Positions 26,848-35,969 of a stretch of DNA of 64,000 bases are shown here, piece after piece. Below the pieces are notes generated by a model, which was not told where the DNA came from, searched no databases, and worked only from the letters and a program-made list of their open reading frames with translations. Source of the DNA: Arthrobacter_E sp044748305 (lineage in GTDB: Bacteria; Actinomycetota; Actinomycetes; Actinomycetales; Micrococcaceae). Where the stretch lies: NCBI RefSeq assembly GCF_044748305.1, contig NZ_JBIVFT010000007.1, forward strand, positions 1 to 64,000, given 5' to 3'. The translations under genes and the position numbers were made by a program. Position 1 is the stretch's first letter. Each line of letters opens with the position of its first letter.

Positions 26848-29778
26848 GTGAGAACGGGGGATCTCATGGTTTCACCCGCGGCTCAGTCGGTGTGGGCTAA
26901 ATCGGACCGCGATACTGGGGACTCGATGTCCTTGTGGCGGCATATGCAGGATTCGGCTGCGGTCGCCGGGAAGCTGTGGGACGAGTGGCTCGCGGTGGCG
27001 GTCAAGGTTCGGGTCCAGGAGAGCTGCGAGGCATCTGATCTGCAGGAGACGCGGGCTCTTCTGATGTGGCTCGCAGCCACGCACGACGTGGGTAAAGCTC
27101 ACCCGAAGTTTTCGTACCAGGTCCACAGCTTGGCTGATGGGATGCGTACCTACGGACTTGATTCGCCGTGGACGCTGACTCCACAGGAGAAACTGCCGCA
27201 CTCCGTTCTGAGCTATACGATCATCAACCGTTGGCTTAGGGAAGTCCAGGGGTTCGACGCCATTACTGCCGCCAGTTACTCCACGATTGCCGGGGGACAC
27301 CACGGCGTTCCCCCTTCTACGGTAGGCATCCGAGCGGCCCGGGAAGCGACCGAGGCCCTTGCCCCGGCCTGGCACGAGGTCCAGAACGAGCTCATGGCAG
27401 CGTGTGCTTCGCTGACGGGCGCGGACTCCTACCTTGCTTTGTGGAAGGCGCGGAAGCTTGCGCCGCAGGCGCAGCTGCTACTGACCGGCATCGTCATCCT
27501 GGCGGACTGGATTGCCAGCAATGTGGACCTTTTCTCCTACGGTGACCACTCCACGACGGAGGAACGGTTGAACAGGGCATGGGAGCGACTGGACCTGGCC
27601 CGGCCCTGGGAGGCGCCAGCGCCGCCGAAGGATCCGGAGGAACTTTTCGCCGGGCGCTTCGACCTTCCGCCGAACGCCCGGCCCACGGAGATGCAGAGGA
27701 AAGCCATCGAAGCCGCAACTCTCATGGCAGCGCCCGGAGTGCTGATCATCGAAGCCCCTATGGGAGAGGGGAAGACCGAAGCCGCGCTGGCTGCTGCGGA
27801 GGTCTTCGCTGCCAAATGGGGGTTGGGCGGGGTGGTCTTCGCGCTTCCCACGCAGGCTACGAGCGATGCCATGTTCATGCGTTTTCCCTCATGGGTGAAG
27901 AATCTCCCGGATGCCAAACCGGGCTCGCACCGGCGCAGCATTTACTTGGCACATTCCAAATCCTTGCTCAACGACGAGTTCACGAAGTTCTTCCGGGAAG
28001 ACGCGGTGTCGGGAGAATCGGGTGAGCGGATCCAAGGAATTTTCGGGGAGGAAGGCAGCACCGGGGAAGCCCAAGGCCATGAGGTGCTTGCCCACCAGTG
28101 GCTGTTCGGGCGTAAGAAAGGGCTTCTGGCAAGCTTCGTAGTCGCCACCATCGACCAGGTGCTCTTCGCAGCACTGCAGAGCAAACACGTGGTGCTGCGG
28201 CACCTCGCCTTGGCCGGGAAGGTGGTGATCATCGATGAGGTGCATGCCTATGACGCCTTCATGAATCGCTACCTGAACCAGGCGCTGGCCTGGCTTGCTT
28301 CCTACGGGGTGCCGGTCATTCTGCTCTCGGCGACCCTGCCGGCCGGAACCCGTAGGCAGCTGCTGGAATCCTATGAAGCGGGCAGGCCCGGAAAGGCTGC
28401 GAATGACCGGTCTCCGAGCTGGGGCGAAAGGCCACGCCGTCGGCGGCCCGATCCGCCGTCGTCGTCGCCCCTCGACGGGAACCCGGGGTATCCGCTCATC
28501 GTCAGCAGTTCCCCCGAAGGGCCGCAGCTCGTGGTGCCGGCAGCCCGGGAAGAGTCCCTGTCCGTCGATCTGAAGCTTCTTGAAGACGGCCTTCCCGAAC
28601 TGTCTGGCGCGCTGGAACCTGTGAAGCGCGACGGCGGTTGTGCCGCCGTCATCTGCAACACGGTCCAGCGGGCGCAGGACGCGTACCGTCACCTTTCCGA
28701 GGTGTTCAAGGAAGAAGAACTCATCCTGGTCCATTCCCGTTTCATGGCGCCGGACCGGATGGGACTGGAAGACCGGATACGTTCCCTTCTGGGACGTGAC
28801 GACGTGGTCGCGGCGGCGGGCGGATCCCGTCCCGAGCGGCTGGTGGTCATCGGAACACAAGTCCTTGAGCAGTCATTGGACGTTGACTTCGACCTGATGA
28901 TCACGGACATCGCCCCAACGGACCTGCTGCTCCAACGCATCGGCCGTCTGCACCGCAGACGGACGGTCAGTCGTCCACGACCAGAACATGCGCGGAAGGC
29001 ATCTTGCCTGATCAGGGGAGTCTTGCATTGGACGGCAGATCCGCCGGTCTTCGACCCCGGTGCGGCGGCGATCTATGGACAAGCGTTACTGATGCGATCG
29101 TTCTTGGTGCTTGAGAGCAGACTCAGAGACGGAATGGCACTTGAGCTGCCCGGTGATATCAGCTCTTTGGTCCAGGACACCTATGTGGAGAACTTCTCCG
29201 TGCCGGAAAGCTGGCGCGAAGTCTTCCACACGGCGGAGAAGAAGAGGAAGGACGAACTGGCCAGGAAATTCGACAGTGCCGGAGCCTTCCTCTTGAAACG
29301 CGCCGAGGCTTTTCCTGAAGGGCTCGCCACTGATCTGCTGGAGCGCAATACGGGAAACGTCGACGACGGTGTACAGGATGCGGTGGGGTTCGCCAAAGTC
29401 AGGGATACGGATGAGTCTCTCGAAGTGATCTTGGCCCACAGGACTCAGGAGGTCAGATTCTTGTCCCACCTCCAGCGTTTCAGAGGTGTGGTGGTTCCGG
29501 TCGACAGCCCGCCCGAACGCGGGATGGCCAGAGCGCTCAGCTCCTGCACGGTCAGATTGCCTTCAAAATATTGTCAGCCGCACCGGATAGACAAGGTCCT
29601 GAAAGAGCTTGAGTCTCAGGGCATTGCCGCATGGCAGAAATCCCCGTGGCTCAAGGGGCAGCTGGTGCTCTTCCTTGACGAGTCCATGGCCGCCACCCTG
29701 GATGGGAAAAAGCTCCGGTACGACCCGAGAACCGGGCTGCATGAAGAGACGCATGAAGAGAAAGGAGAAACCGTATGA
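26848..29778 (+). CDS. cas3: CRISPR-associated helicase/nuclease Cas3 (type I-E)
   Basis: Effector nuclease-helicase recruited by Cascade to degrade target DNA. With GTG 26848 (GGAGG 6 nt upstream) it has 976 residues; ATG 26866 is an alternative. HD domain: His32, His79-Asp80 (ATHDVGKAHPKF) and GGHHGVPP (His151-152). Helicase: Walker A EAPMGEGKTEAA, Walker B VIIDEVHAYD, LLSATLP and motif VI LLQRIGRLHRR. The frame extends upstream to 26647 through the mini-CRISPR, but that part lacks Cas3 homology. It is first gene of an eight-gene operon with overlapping stops and starts. Confidence 0.96.
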   Translation: MRTGDLMVSPAAQSVWAKSDRDTGDSMSLWRHMQDSAAVAGKLWDEWLAVAVKVRVQESCEASDLQETRALLMWLAATHDVGKAHPKFSYQVHSLADGMRTYGLDSPWTLTPQEKLPHSVLSYTIINRWLREVQGFDAITAASYSTIAGGHHGVPPSTVGIRAAREATEALAPAWHEVQNELMAACASLTGADSYLALWKARKLAPQAQLLLTGIVILADWIASNVDLFSYGDHSTTEERLNRAWERLDLARPWEAPAPPKDPEELFAGRFDLPPNARPTEMQRKAIEAATLMAAPGVLIIEAPMGEGKTEAALAAAEVFAAKWGLGGVVFALPTQATSDAMFMRFPSWVKNLPDAKPGSHRRSIYLAHSKSLLNDEFTKFFREDAVSGESGERIQGIFGEEGSTGEAQGHEVLAHQWLFGRKKGLLASFVVATIDQVLFAALQSKHVVLRHLALAGKVVIIDEVHAYDAFMNRYLNQALAWLASYGVPVILLSATLPAGTRRQLLESYEAGRPGKAANDRSPSWGERPRRRRPDPPSSSPLDGNPGYPLIVSSSPEGPQLVVPAAREESLSVDLKLLEDGLPELSGALEPVKRDGGCAAVICNTVQRAQDAYRHLSEVFKEEELILVHSRFMAPDRMGLEDRIRSLLGRDDVVAAAGGSRPERLVVIGTQVLEQSLDVDFDLMITDIAPTDLLLQRIGRLHRRRTVSRPRPEHARKASCLIRGVLHWTADPPVFDPGAAAIYGQALLMRSFLVLESRLRDGMALELPGDISSLVQDTYVENFSVPESWREVFHTAEKKRKDELARKFDSAGAFLLKRAEAFPEGLATDLLERNTGNVDDGVQDAVGFAKVRDTDESLEVILAHRTQEVRFLSHLQRFRGVVVPVDSPPERGMARALSSCTVRLPSKYCQPHRIDKVLKELESQGIAAWQKSPWLKGQLVLFLDESMAATLDGKKLRYDPRTGLHEETHEEKGETV

Positions 29779-31469
29779 CGGCTGTGCTTCCCCAGTTCAA
29801 TCTGGTGCGTGACCCCTGGGTGAGCTGTCTGATGACGGACGGTGTGGTCAAGGAGCTTTCGCTCACTGAAGTCTTCCGGCAGAGCGCCTTCATTCGACGG
29901 CTGGCGGGAGAACTACCCACCCAGGACTATGCGGTGCTGCGGGTCCTTCTGGCCATCGTGTACAGCAGCATGCCGCGGATCAACGCGGGCGGCGCGGTGA
30001 GCGCCTGGAAGGAACTGTGGCTGGATCACTCCAAGCTCACCGATTCCGTCCTGGGCTACCTGGACGATTTCGAATCTTCATTCGAACTTTTCGATCCTGT
30101 CCGCCCCTTCATGCAGGTCCCGGAGTTGCATACGCAGAGCGGAAAAGTCGACGGGGTGGACCGTCTCATCGCTGATGTGCCCAGCGGATATCAGTATTTC
30201 ACCACGCGTGCCGGTCATGGCCTCGATGCGCTGTCCTACGCGGAAGCTACTCGCTGGCTCATTCATACCCACGCCTATGACCCTTCGGGGATCAAATCCG
30301 GTGCGGTGGGAGATCCGAGAGTGAAAGGCGGGAAGGGTTATCCCATCGGAACCGGATGGGCCGGGACCACGGGAGGGGTCTTCTTCGAAGGAGAGAGTCT
30401 TTCGGAAACGCTGCATCTGAACCTGGATCTTTCCTTGGTGGCTTTGTCGGAGCCAGGTTCCGATCTGCCCGTTTGGGAACGTGCTCCATTGGGGCCTGCT
30501 GTGGAAGAACGGAAGGCCGGCGTTCCAAAGCCCACGGGACCCGTTGATGTCTTCACCTGGCAATCCCGGAGGATCAGGCTCTTCCCGGAAGCGGGAAAGG
30601 TCAGGAACGTGCTGGTCTGTAATGGCGATCCTTTGCCGCCGCAGAACATGGATGCTGATCCGTTGACCGCACAGCGGTTCAGTAAGCCGCAGACCGCCAA
30701 GTTCAAGGCGGGTGCGATCTACATGCCCCGGGAGCACGATCCGGAGCGGATGATCTGGAACGGTGTGAGTGCGCTGCTCGCGCAGAATGAGCAAGCTCGG
30801 ACCAACGCGGACGGAATCGTCCTACTCCGGGTCCCGCCCATCGTCACGTGGGTTTCCAGGCTGAGCGAATTGGATTCGATCGACGCCGGACGGGTTCTCA
30901 ATGCTCGATTGGTCGGGGTGGTCTACGGTACTCAGAGCTCCGTCTACACGGAGATTCTTGATGATTCCCTGGCCGTTCACTTGCGGTTGCTTTCGGAAAG
31001 CTCCGCGGCTGTGGCACAAGTTGCCAAGAACGCCGCATCCAATACGGAGCAAGCCGTTTGGGCGTTCGGCCGCTTCGCCGGTGAACTGAGCCGTGCGGCA
31101 GGTGGTGACCTTGATCCGCCGCAGGAGAAGGCCCGGCAAGTGGCGTTCTTTGCGCTGAATGAACCCTACCGAAGGTGGGTTTCCGAGCTCAGCGGGAGTG
31201 AGGACGCGGAAGCCGCCGGAGAGGTGTGGAATTCCATCGCCCGAAAGATCATTGCGTCCTCTGCAACGGAGATGCTGTCCATGGCTGGAGAGTCGGCTTT
31301 GGTGGGAAGAACGGTCGACTCCGAATTGGTTTCCGCGGCCACTGCGGAAACCTGGCTGTATCGAAGCCTTCGGAAGTACCTGCCTCTTCAGGCGGAGATC
31401 GACGCAAGGGCAGAAAGGGCCTCTCGCGAGAACTCTGGAAGCACGACGACGAAAGGAGCAAAGCGATGA
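29775..31469 (+). CDS. casA: Cascade large subunit Cas8e (Cse1)
   Basis: Recognises the PAM and recruits Cas3. The 564-residue product begins FNLVRDPWVSCLMTDGVVKELSLTEVF, typical for Cse1, and contains PFMQVPEL and the C-terminal four-helix region with RRWVSELSG. ATG 29775 overlaps the cas3 stop. There is nothing to suggest loss of function. Confidence 0.95.
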   Translation: MTAVLPQFNLVRDPWVSCLMTDGVVKELSLTEVFRQSAFIRRLAGELPTQDYAVLRVLLAIVYSSMPRINAGGAVSAWKELWLDHSKLTDSVLGYLDDFESSFELFDPVRPFMQVPELHTQSGKVDGVDRLIADVPSGYQYFTTRAGHGLDALSYAEATRWLIHTHAYDPSGIKSGAVGDPRVKGGKGYPIGTGWAGTTGGVFFEGESLSETLHLNLDLSLVALSEPGSDLPVWERAPLGPAVEERKAGVPKPTGPVDVFTWQSRRIRLFPEAGKVRNVLVCNGDPLPPQNMDADPLTAQRFSKPQTAKFKAGAIYMPREHDPERMIWNGVSALLAQNEQARTNADGIVLLRVPPIVTWVSRLSELDSIDAGRVLNARLVGVVYGTQSSVYTEILDDSLAVHLRLLSESSAAVAQVAKNAASNTEQAVWAFGRFAGELSRAAGGDLDPPQEKARQVAFFALNEPYRRWVSELSGSEDAEAAGEVWNSIARKIIASSATEMLSMAGESALVGRTVDSELVSAATAETWLYRSLRKYLPLQAEIDARAERASRENSGSTTTKGAKR

Positions 31470-32089
31470 CTGAAAGACCCGCGTTGGCCCAGAACATTGA
31501 CGCTAGAATCCGGAAAATTCAACGGATCTATCTGGAAGGACACCGGCCGCTCGTCGCCGGGACACTCGCCAGGCTTCGAAGGGCCGTGGCGACGGAGCCC
31601 GGTTCTGATCCCTGGGTGTGGCATGAGGCGGTGGAAGGACTTCCACCGGAGCTCGCCGGCCGAGGCGATGCTGCCAGTCCCGGAGAAAGGGCGGCCTATG
31701 CAGCGATGACGCTGTACGCGGTCCATCAGCAGTCGAAGAGCATGCCCATGCACCAGACGGGTCCATCTCTTGGCCGAGCGGTACGACGGCTGGGAACGCC
31801 AGACGGAGCCGAGGGGACCTCGGTGGCGGTGAAACGCCGCTTCGACGCTTTGATGACGTCCACGACGTTCAACGAACTACAGCACCATTCCAGAGGTTTG
31901 ATCCAGCAGTTGAGGACAGCCGACATTGCTCTGGACTACGGACGCTTCGCGGAGGATCTCCGCCTCTTGCAGAATCCGGTGACGGCGAACAGTGTCAGGC
32001 TCCGGTGGGGCAGGGACTATGCGTTCGGCGGAACCCCGGAAACACTCGACCCACAGAACTCCGACTCACGTGAAGGAACAGCATCATGA
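31466..32089 (+). CDS. casB: Cascade small subunit Cse2
   Basis: Forms the Cascade belly as a dimer and stabilises the R-loop. About 207 residues, mostly helical, with the Cse2 hallmarks LARLRRAVATEPGSDPWVWHEA, MTLYAVHQQSKSMPMHQ and VKRRFDALMTSTTFNELQHHSRGLIQQLR, where many Arg residues can contact nucleic acid. ATG 31466 overlaps the casA stop (ATGA). Confidence 0.94.
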   Translation: MTERPALAQNIDARIRKIQRIYLEGHRPLVAGTLARLRRAVATEPGSDPWVWHEAVEGLPPELAGRGDAASPGERAAYAAMTLYAVHQQSKSMPMHQTGPSLGRAVRRLGTPDGAEGTSVAVKRRFDALMTSTTFNELQHHSRGLIQQLRTADIALDYGRFAEDLRLLQNPVTANSVRLRWGRDYAFGGTPETLDPQNSDSREGTAS

Positions 32090-33213
32090 AGAACTTCTAC
32101 CTTGACGTCCATGCACTCCACACGGTTCCTCCGAGCAACGTCAACCGCGACGACACGGGGTCGCCGAAAACCGCGGTGTACGGCGGTGTCCGACGAGCCA
32201 GGGTGTCCAGCCAGGCTTGGAAGAGAGCGATCCGCAAGGACTTTTCCGACTATCTCGACGCCAGCCGACTTGGTACCCGGACCAAGCGGCTGGTGGACAT
32301 GGTGGCGAAACACATTCAGGAGATCTCGCCTGAGCTGGGTGACCGCGCGGCGGAGTTGGCCATCGCGGCTGTTCAAGCGGGTGGCTTCAAAGTAGAGGTG
32401 CCCAAGGCAAAAGACGAGACCGCAACGGCAAAGCCTGCGCGGACGGAATATCTTTTGTTCGTCAGCAACATCCAAGCCAGGAGGCTGGCCGAGGTAGCGC
32501 TTGAGGCGGAGAAGAACGGCACGGATATCGACAAGAAGCTGGTCAAGGCTGTGCTTCAATCCGACCAGAGTGTGGATGTCTCGCTTTTCGGACGGATGAT
32601 TGCCAACAGCACGGACCTCAACGTCGACGCAAGTGTTCAAGTGGCTCATGCCATCAGCGTTCATGCAGTGGAGTCTGAGTTCGACTACTTCACCGCCGTG
32701 GACGATGAGAGCGGAGACGATGAGCCTGGAGCCGGCATGATCGGCACCGTGGAGTTCAATTCCTCCACCCTATACAGGTACGCGACCCTCAACCTGGGAG
32801 GCCTGCTGAAGAATCTGGGAGACCCAGGTGCCACAGTTGAAGCGGCCGTGAGTTTTGTCCGCTCGTTCGTGGAGTCCATGCCGACGGGGAAGCAGAATAC
32901 TTTCGCCAACAAGACCTTGCCTGATGGAGTGGTTGTGACCTTGCGGGAACGGATGCCCGTCAATCTGGTGGGTGCCTTTGAAGAGGCCGTCACTGCTGAG
33001 GACGGCAAGGGGCGCTTGAGAGTCGCGGCGGAGCGGCTGGCACGGTATTCAGTGGAGCTCGATGCCGGTTTTGGCGGTGCTGCCACCACCACATTCGTGG
33101 TGGCGCCTAGCAGTGCGGTTGAAGCATTGTCGCAGCTGGGCCGCGGGGTTAGTTTCCCTGACCTCATCGAAGCGCTGGAGAGTGAACTTCCCGCGTACGT
33201 CAGGGGCGAATAG
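32086..33213 (+). CDS. casC: Cascade backbone subunit Cas7e (Cse4)
   Basis: Six copies wrap the crRNA spacer; their thumbs kink out every sixth nucleotide. The 375-residue product has the RRM-like start KNFYLDVHALHTVPPSNVNRDDTGSPKTAVYGG, the RARVSSQAWKRAIRKDF segment and the central DVSLFGRMIANS, all typical. The start overlaps the casB stop by 4 nt. Its thumb geometry is why mismatches at guide positions 6, 12, 18 and 24 matter for the mini-CRISPR target. Confidence 0.96.
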   Translation: MKNFYLDVHALHTVPPSNVNRDDTGSPKTAVYGGVRRARVSSQAWKRAIRKDFSDYLDASRLGTRTKRLVDMVAKHIQEISPELGDRAAELAIAAVQAGGFKVEVPKAKDETATAKPARTEYLLFVSNIQARRLAEVALEAEKNGTDIDKKLVKAVLQSDQSVDVSLFGRMIANSTDLNVDASVQVAHAISVHAVESEFDYFTAVDDESGDDEPGAGMIGTVEFNSSTLYRYATLNLGGLLKNLGDPGATVEAAVSFVRSFVESMPTGKQNTFANKTLPDGVVVTLRERMPVNLVGAFEEAVTAEDGKGRLRVAAERLARYSVELDAGFGGAATTTFVVAPSSAVEALSQLGRGVSFPDLIEALESELPAYVRGE

Positions 33214-33914
33214 TGGCGGTTCTCAAGCTGCGGCTCGCCGGTCCGCTTCAAGCCTGGGGTGCCAGTAGCCGTTTCGTCAACCGGCATACGCGAGAGGAAC
33301 CGACCAAGAGCGGAGTCCTTGGTCTGCTGGCGGCTGCCCAAGGCCGTCGGAGATCTGAACCTGTTGAAGACCTTGTGGGGCTGAAGTTCGGTGTCCGGGT
33401 CGACCAACCGGGCCGTCTATTGCGTGATTTCCAGGTGGCGCGCAGCCTTGACGGACGGGAATCCATGCCCCTCTCGTATCGCTACTATCTGTCCGATGCG
33501 GTCTTTCTGGCTGTGGTGGAGGGGCCCGACGCTGTCATCGAGGGGTTGAACGAGGCGGTTCTGGACCCTGTGTACCCTCTCTACCTGGGCCGACGATCTT
33601 GTGTTCCGGCGGGAAGGATCTCGTTGGGAGTGGAAGGCGTTTCCTTGGACACGGCCCTTCGGATGGAACCGTGGCAGGCCGCCGTTTGGCATCAGAAGAA
33701 GCAGGCTGCTCGGACGGTCAGCCTGGAGATCTTCAGGGATGCCCTGGAACCAGGAGAGGCAGGGGAGACCGTACGGGATGTTCCGCTGGACTTCTCACCG
33801 GAAAACCGGAGCTACACCTGGAGGACGGTGGTGAGGCCGAAGCCTCATGAGGTGCCCAATCCCTTTGGCAAGGAACAGTCGCATGATCCGATGGCCGAAT
33901 TGGGAGGTTCCTGA
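33213..33914 (+). CDS. casD: Cascade subunit Cas5e
   Basis: Binds the 5'-handle of the crRNA. The 233-residue product begins LKLRLAGPLQAWGASSRFVNRHTREEPTKSGVLGLLAAAQG, the diagnostic Cas5e N-terminus. GTG 33213 shares its first base with the last base of the casC stop. The handle it should bind is AUGAGCCC in the array and AUGAACCC in the mini-CRISPR. Confidence 0.95.
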   Translation: MAVLKLRLAGPLQAWGASSRFVNRHTREEPTKSGVLGLLAAAQGRRRSEPVEDLVGLKFGVRVDQPGRLLRDFQVARSLDGRESMPLSYRYYLSDAVFLAVVEGPDAVIEGLNEAVLDPVYPLYLGRRSCVPAGRISLGVEGVSLDTALRMEPWQAAVWHQKKQAARTVSLEIFRDALEPGEAGETVRDVPLDFSPENRSYTWRTVVRPKPHEVPNPFGKEQSHDPMAELGGS

Positions 33915-34598
33915 ATGTTTCTGACGAAGTTCGAGATCAATACCGCGCGAAGGGGCGCACGGTTTCTCCTGGGTAATCCACAGGCCATGCACGCAGCAGT
34001 GTTGTCATCATTTCCGCCGCCCCCTCTGGGGCAGGAGAATCCCAGGGTGCTCTGGCGCGTGGATCGTGCGGAACACCGTGTTTCGCTCTACGTTCTGAGC
34101 CCCGCTGAACCCGACATGTCGGCTCTCAACGAACAGGCGGGGTGGGCTACGAACACCTGGACGACCAGAGAATACGAACCCTTGCTTCGGAGGCTTGAGG
34201 AAGGACAGCTCTGGTCCTTCAGACTCCACGCCAACCCGACGAAGCAGTCGATGGATCCGGCGACCAAAGGCAAGCGATTCGCCCATGTCACACCGAAACA
34301 GCAGATGCAGTGGTTGCTGGACCGAGCGGAACGGCGAGGGTTCCACGTTGAGATGTCGGGGGATGCAAGTCCCGTACTCGAGGTGAGTTCCAGGACTAAG
34401 GACTCCTTTGGAAGGAGAGACCCCAATCAGGAAGGACGTGAGTCTGCGGTGACCCTGGTCCGTGTGCAGTTTGATGGCCTGTTGCGCGTGACTGATGTGG
34501 GCAGATTCCGCGAGACCTTGGTGCAAGGCGTTGGACGGGGTAAGGCTTACGGCTGTGGTCTGATGACGATTGCCAGTGCGGACGGCAGGCCTTCATGA
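33915..34598 (+). CDS. casE: crRNA-processing endoribonuclease Cas6e
   Basis: Cuts the pre-crRNA at the base of the repeat hairpin and stays bound. The 227-residue product has His26 (NPQAMHAAVL), matching the catalytic His of Thermus Cse3, and the C-terminal glycine-rich loop GVGRGKAYGCGLMT. It starts at ATG 33915 directly after the casD stop. It should also process the first degenerate repeat of the mini-CRISPR, whose stem is intact. Confidence 0.95.
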   Translation: MFLTKFEINTARRGARFLLGNPQAMHAAVLSSFPPPPLGQENPRVLWRVDRAEHRVSLYVLSPAEPDMSALNEQAGWATNTWTTREYEPLLRRLEEGQLWSFRLHANPTKQSMDPATKGKRFAHVTPKQQMQWLLDRAERRGFHVEMSGDASPVLEVSSRTKDSFGRRDPNQEGRESAVTLVRVQFDGLLRVTDVGRFRETLVQGVGRGKAYGCGLMTIASADGRPS

Positions 34599-35545
34599 GT
34601 GCCCCATCGGGGCCGAGGCCGCCGGACCTCCCTGAACTCGTCCGCTCGAAAGATCGAATCTCGTTCGTCTATGTCGAAAGGTGCATTGTTCACCGGGATG
34701 CGAATGCCATCACCGCCACGGATGAACGCGGTGTTGTCCATATCCCTGCCGCCTCACTGGGTGCACTCCTGTTGGGGCCGGGAACAAGGGTGACACATCC
34801 CGCCATGTGCCTTCTGGCGGATAGCGGGTCCACCGCGGTCTGGGTGGGCGAGCGTGGGGTTCGCTATTACGCACACGGGCGTTCGCTGGCGAAGTCCGCT
34901 CGCTTACTGGAAGCACAGGCTGCCAGGGTCTCAAATCAGCGATTGAGGCTCGAAGTGGCGAGGAACATGTACGGGATGCGCTTTCCCGGTGAGGATGTCT
35001 CCCGGCTCTCCATGCAGCAACTGCGGGGACGTGAGGGAGCCCGGGTGCGTAAGATCTACCGGGAAAACTCCGAACGGACGGGCGTCGGGTGGAGTCGGCG
35101 TGACTATGACCCGAACGACTTCAGCGGCAGCGACGCGATCAATCAGTGTCTCTCGGCAGCTCATGCCTGCTTGTATGGGATCGTTCATTCGGTGATCGTG
35201 GCGCTGGGTTGTTCTCCCGGACTCGGCTTTGTCCACACCGGGCACTCTCGGTCCTTTGTGTACGACATCGCTGATTTGTACAAGGCAGAGATCACCATTC
35301 CTGTGGCATTCGAGGTGGCAAGCAAGACCTCCGATCTGCCCGGTCCTCAAACCCGGAGGGCGGTAAGAGACGCGGTTCATGATGGCGCCATCCTTGATCG
35401 TTGTGCGCGAGATATCCGGGCTTTACTGTTGCCCGGTGACCCGGAACAGATCGACGCAGACTGGGACGCCGACGTCGTGAACCTTTGGGATGAGACGTCG
35501 GGGCAGGTGGCATCCGGATCCAACTATGGATTCGGAGAGTCATGA
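34595..35545 (+). CDS. cas1: CRISPR integrase Cas1e
   Basis: Catalytic subunit of the Cas1-Cas2 spacer integrase. The 316-residue product carries the Cas1e segment GFVHTGHSRSFVYDIADLYKAEITIPVAFE, with the metal-binding His and Asp, and an upstream MYGMRFPGEDV region with the active-site neighbourhood. It reads open throughout. ATG 34595 overlaps the casE stop. It can act only with Cas2, whose gene just downstream is interrupted. Confidence 0.95.
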   Translation: MSAPSGPRPPDLPELVRSKDRISFVYVERCIVHRDANAITATDERGVVHIPAASLGALLLGPGTRVTHPAMCLLADSGSTAVWVGERGVRYYAHGRSLAKSARLLEAQAARVSNQRLRLEVARNMYGMRFPGEDVSRLSMQQLRGREGARVRKIYRENSERTGVGWSRRDYDPNDFSGSDAINQCLSAAHACLYGIVHSVIVALGCSPGLGFVHTGHSRSFVYDIADLYKAEITIPVAFEVASKTSDLPGPQTRRAVRDAVHDGAILDRCARDIRALLLPGDPEQIDADWDADVVNLWDETSGQVASGSNYGFGES

Positions 35546-35910
35546 TCGTCATCGTTCTCTCTGCTTGCCCGGAAGGACTATGAGGTGACCTCAGTAAGTG
35601 GCTTTTGGAGATCAGCGCTGGAGTGTTTGTGGGGGCTGTGACGGCGAGAGCTCGTGACTTGTTGTGGGATCGCGTCGTGGAACTTGCCAAGGATGGCCGA
35701 GCCATCATGGTTCACACGGCAAGAGGCGAGCAGAAGATGGCCTTTCGGGTTCATCGCAATCAATGGCTTCCCATTGATATGGACGGCGTGAACCTCATCC
35801 TTCGTCCTGCCCTTAAACCCCCTCAAGAAAGGTCCGCGGATGTTCGCCCGGGATGGAGTAACGCGAGCAAGTACAGGCGGGCTGCCAGGAAGACTCAGAA
35901 CGAAACGTAG
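35542..35910 (+). pseudogene. cas2: cas2e interrupted by an in-frame stop at codon 14
   Basis: ATG 35542 overlaps the cas1 stop and opens MIVIVLSACPEGL, the normal Cas2e start, then TGA (35581-35583). The same frame continues GDLSKWLLEISAGVFVGA, then ARARDLLWDRVVEL and GRAIMVHTARGEQKMAF, all typical of Cas2e, to a stop at 35908. The family has Arg at the interrupted position, so a single CGA-to-TGA change explains it. Restart at TTG 35605 would lack the first beta strand. Alternatives are read-through, a sequencing error or a very recent mutation. Confidence 0.85.
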
Positions 35911-35969
35911 CGCAGGTACAGTTGAATCCGATTAGCACCTAGTTGTCTTGTTTCCCCAGGTCAGCAAGT
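35911..35969 (+). promoter_or_regulatory. CRISPR leader
   Basis: 59 bp between the cas2 stop and the first repeat, more A/T-rich than the surroundings (for example CAGTTGAATCCGATTAG and TTGTCTTGTTTCC). Repeat orientation (handle at the 3' end on the plus strand) places the leader on this side, so the newest spacers are next to it. It is short; a promoter could not be assigned with confidence. Confidence 0.6.
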
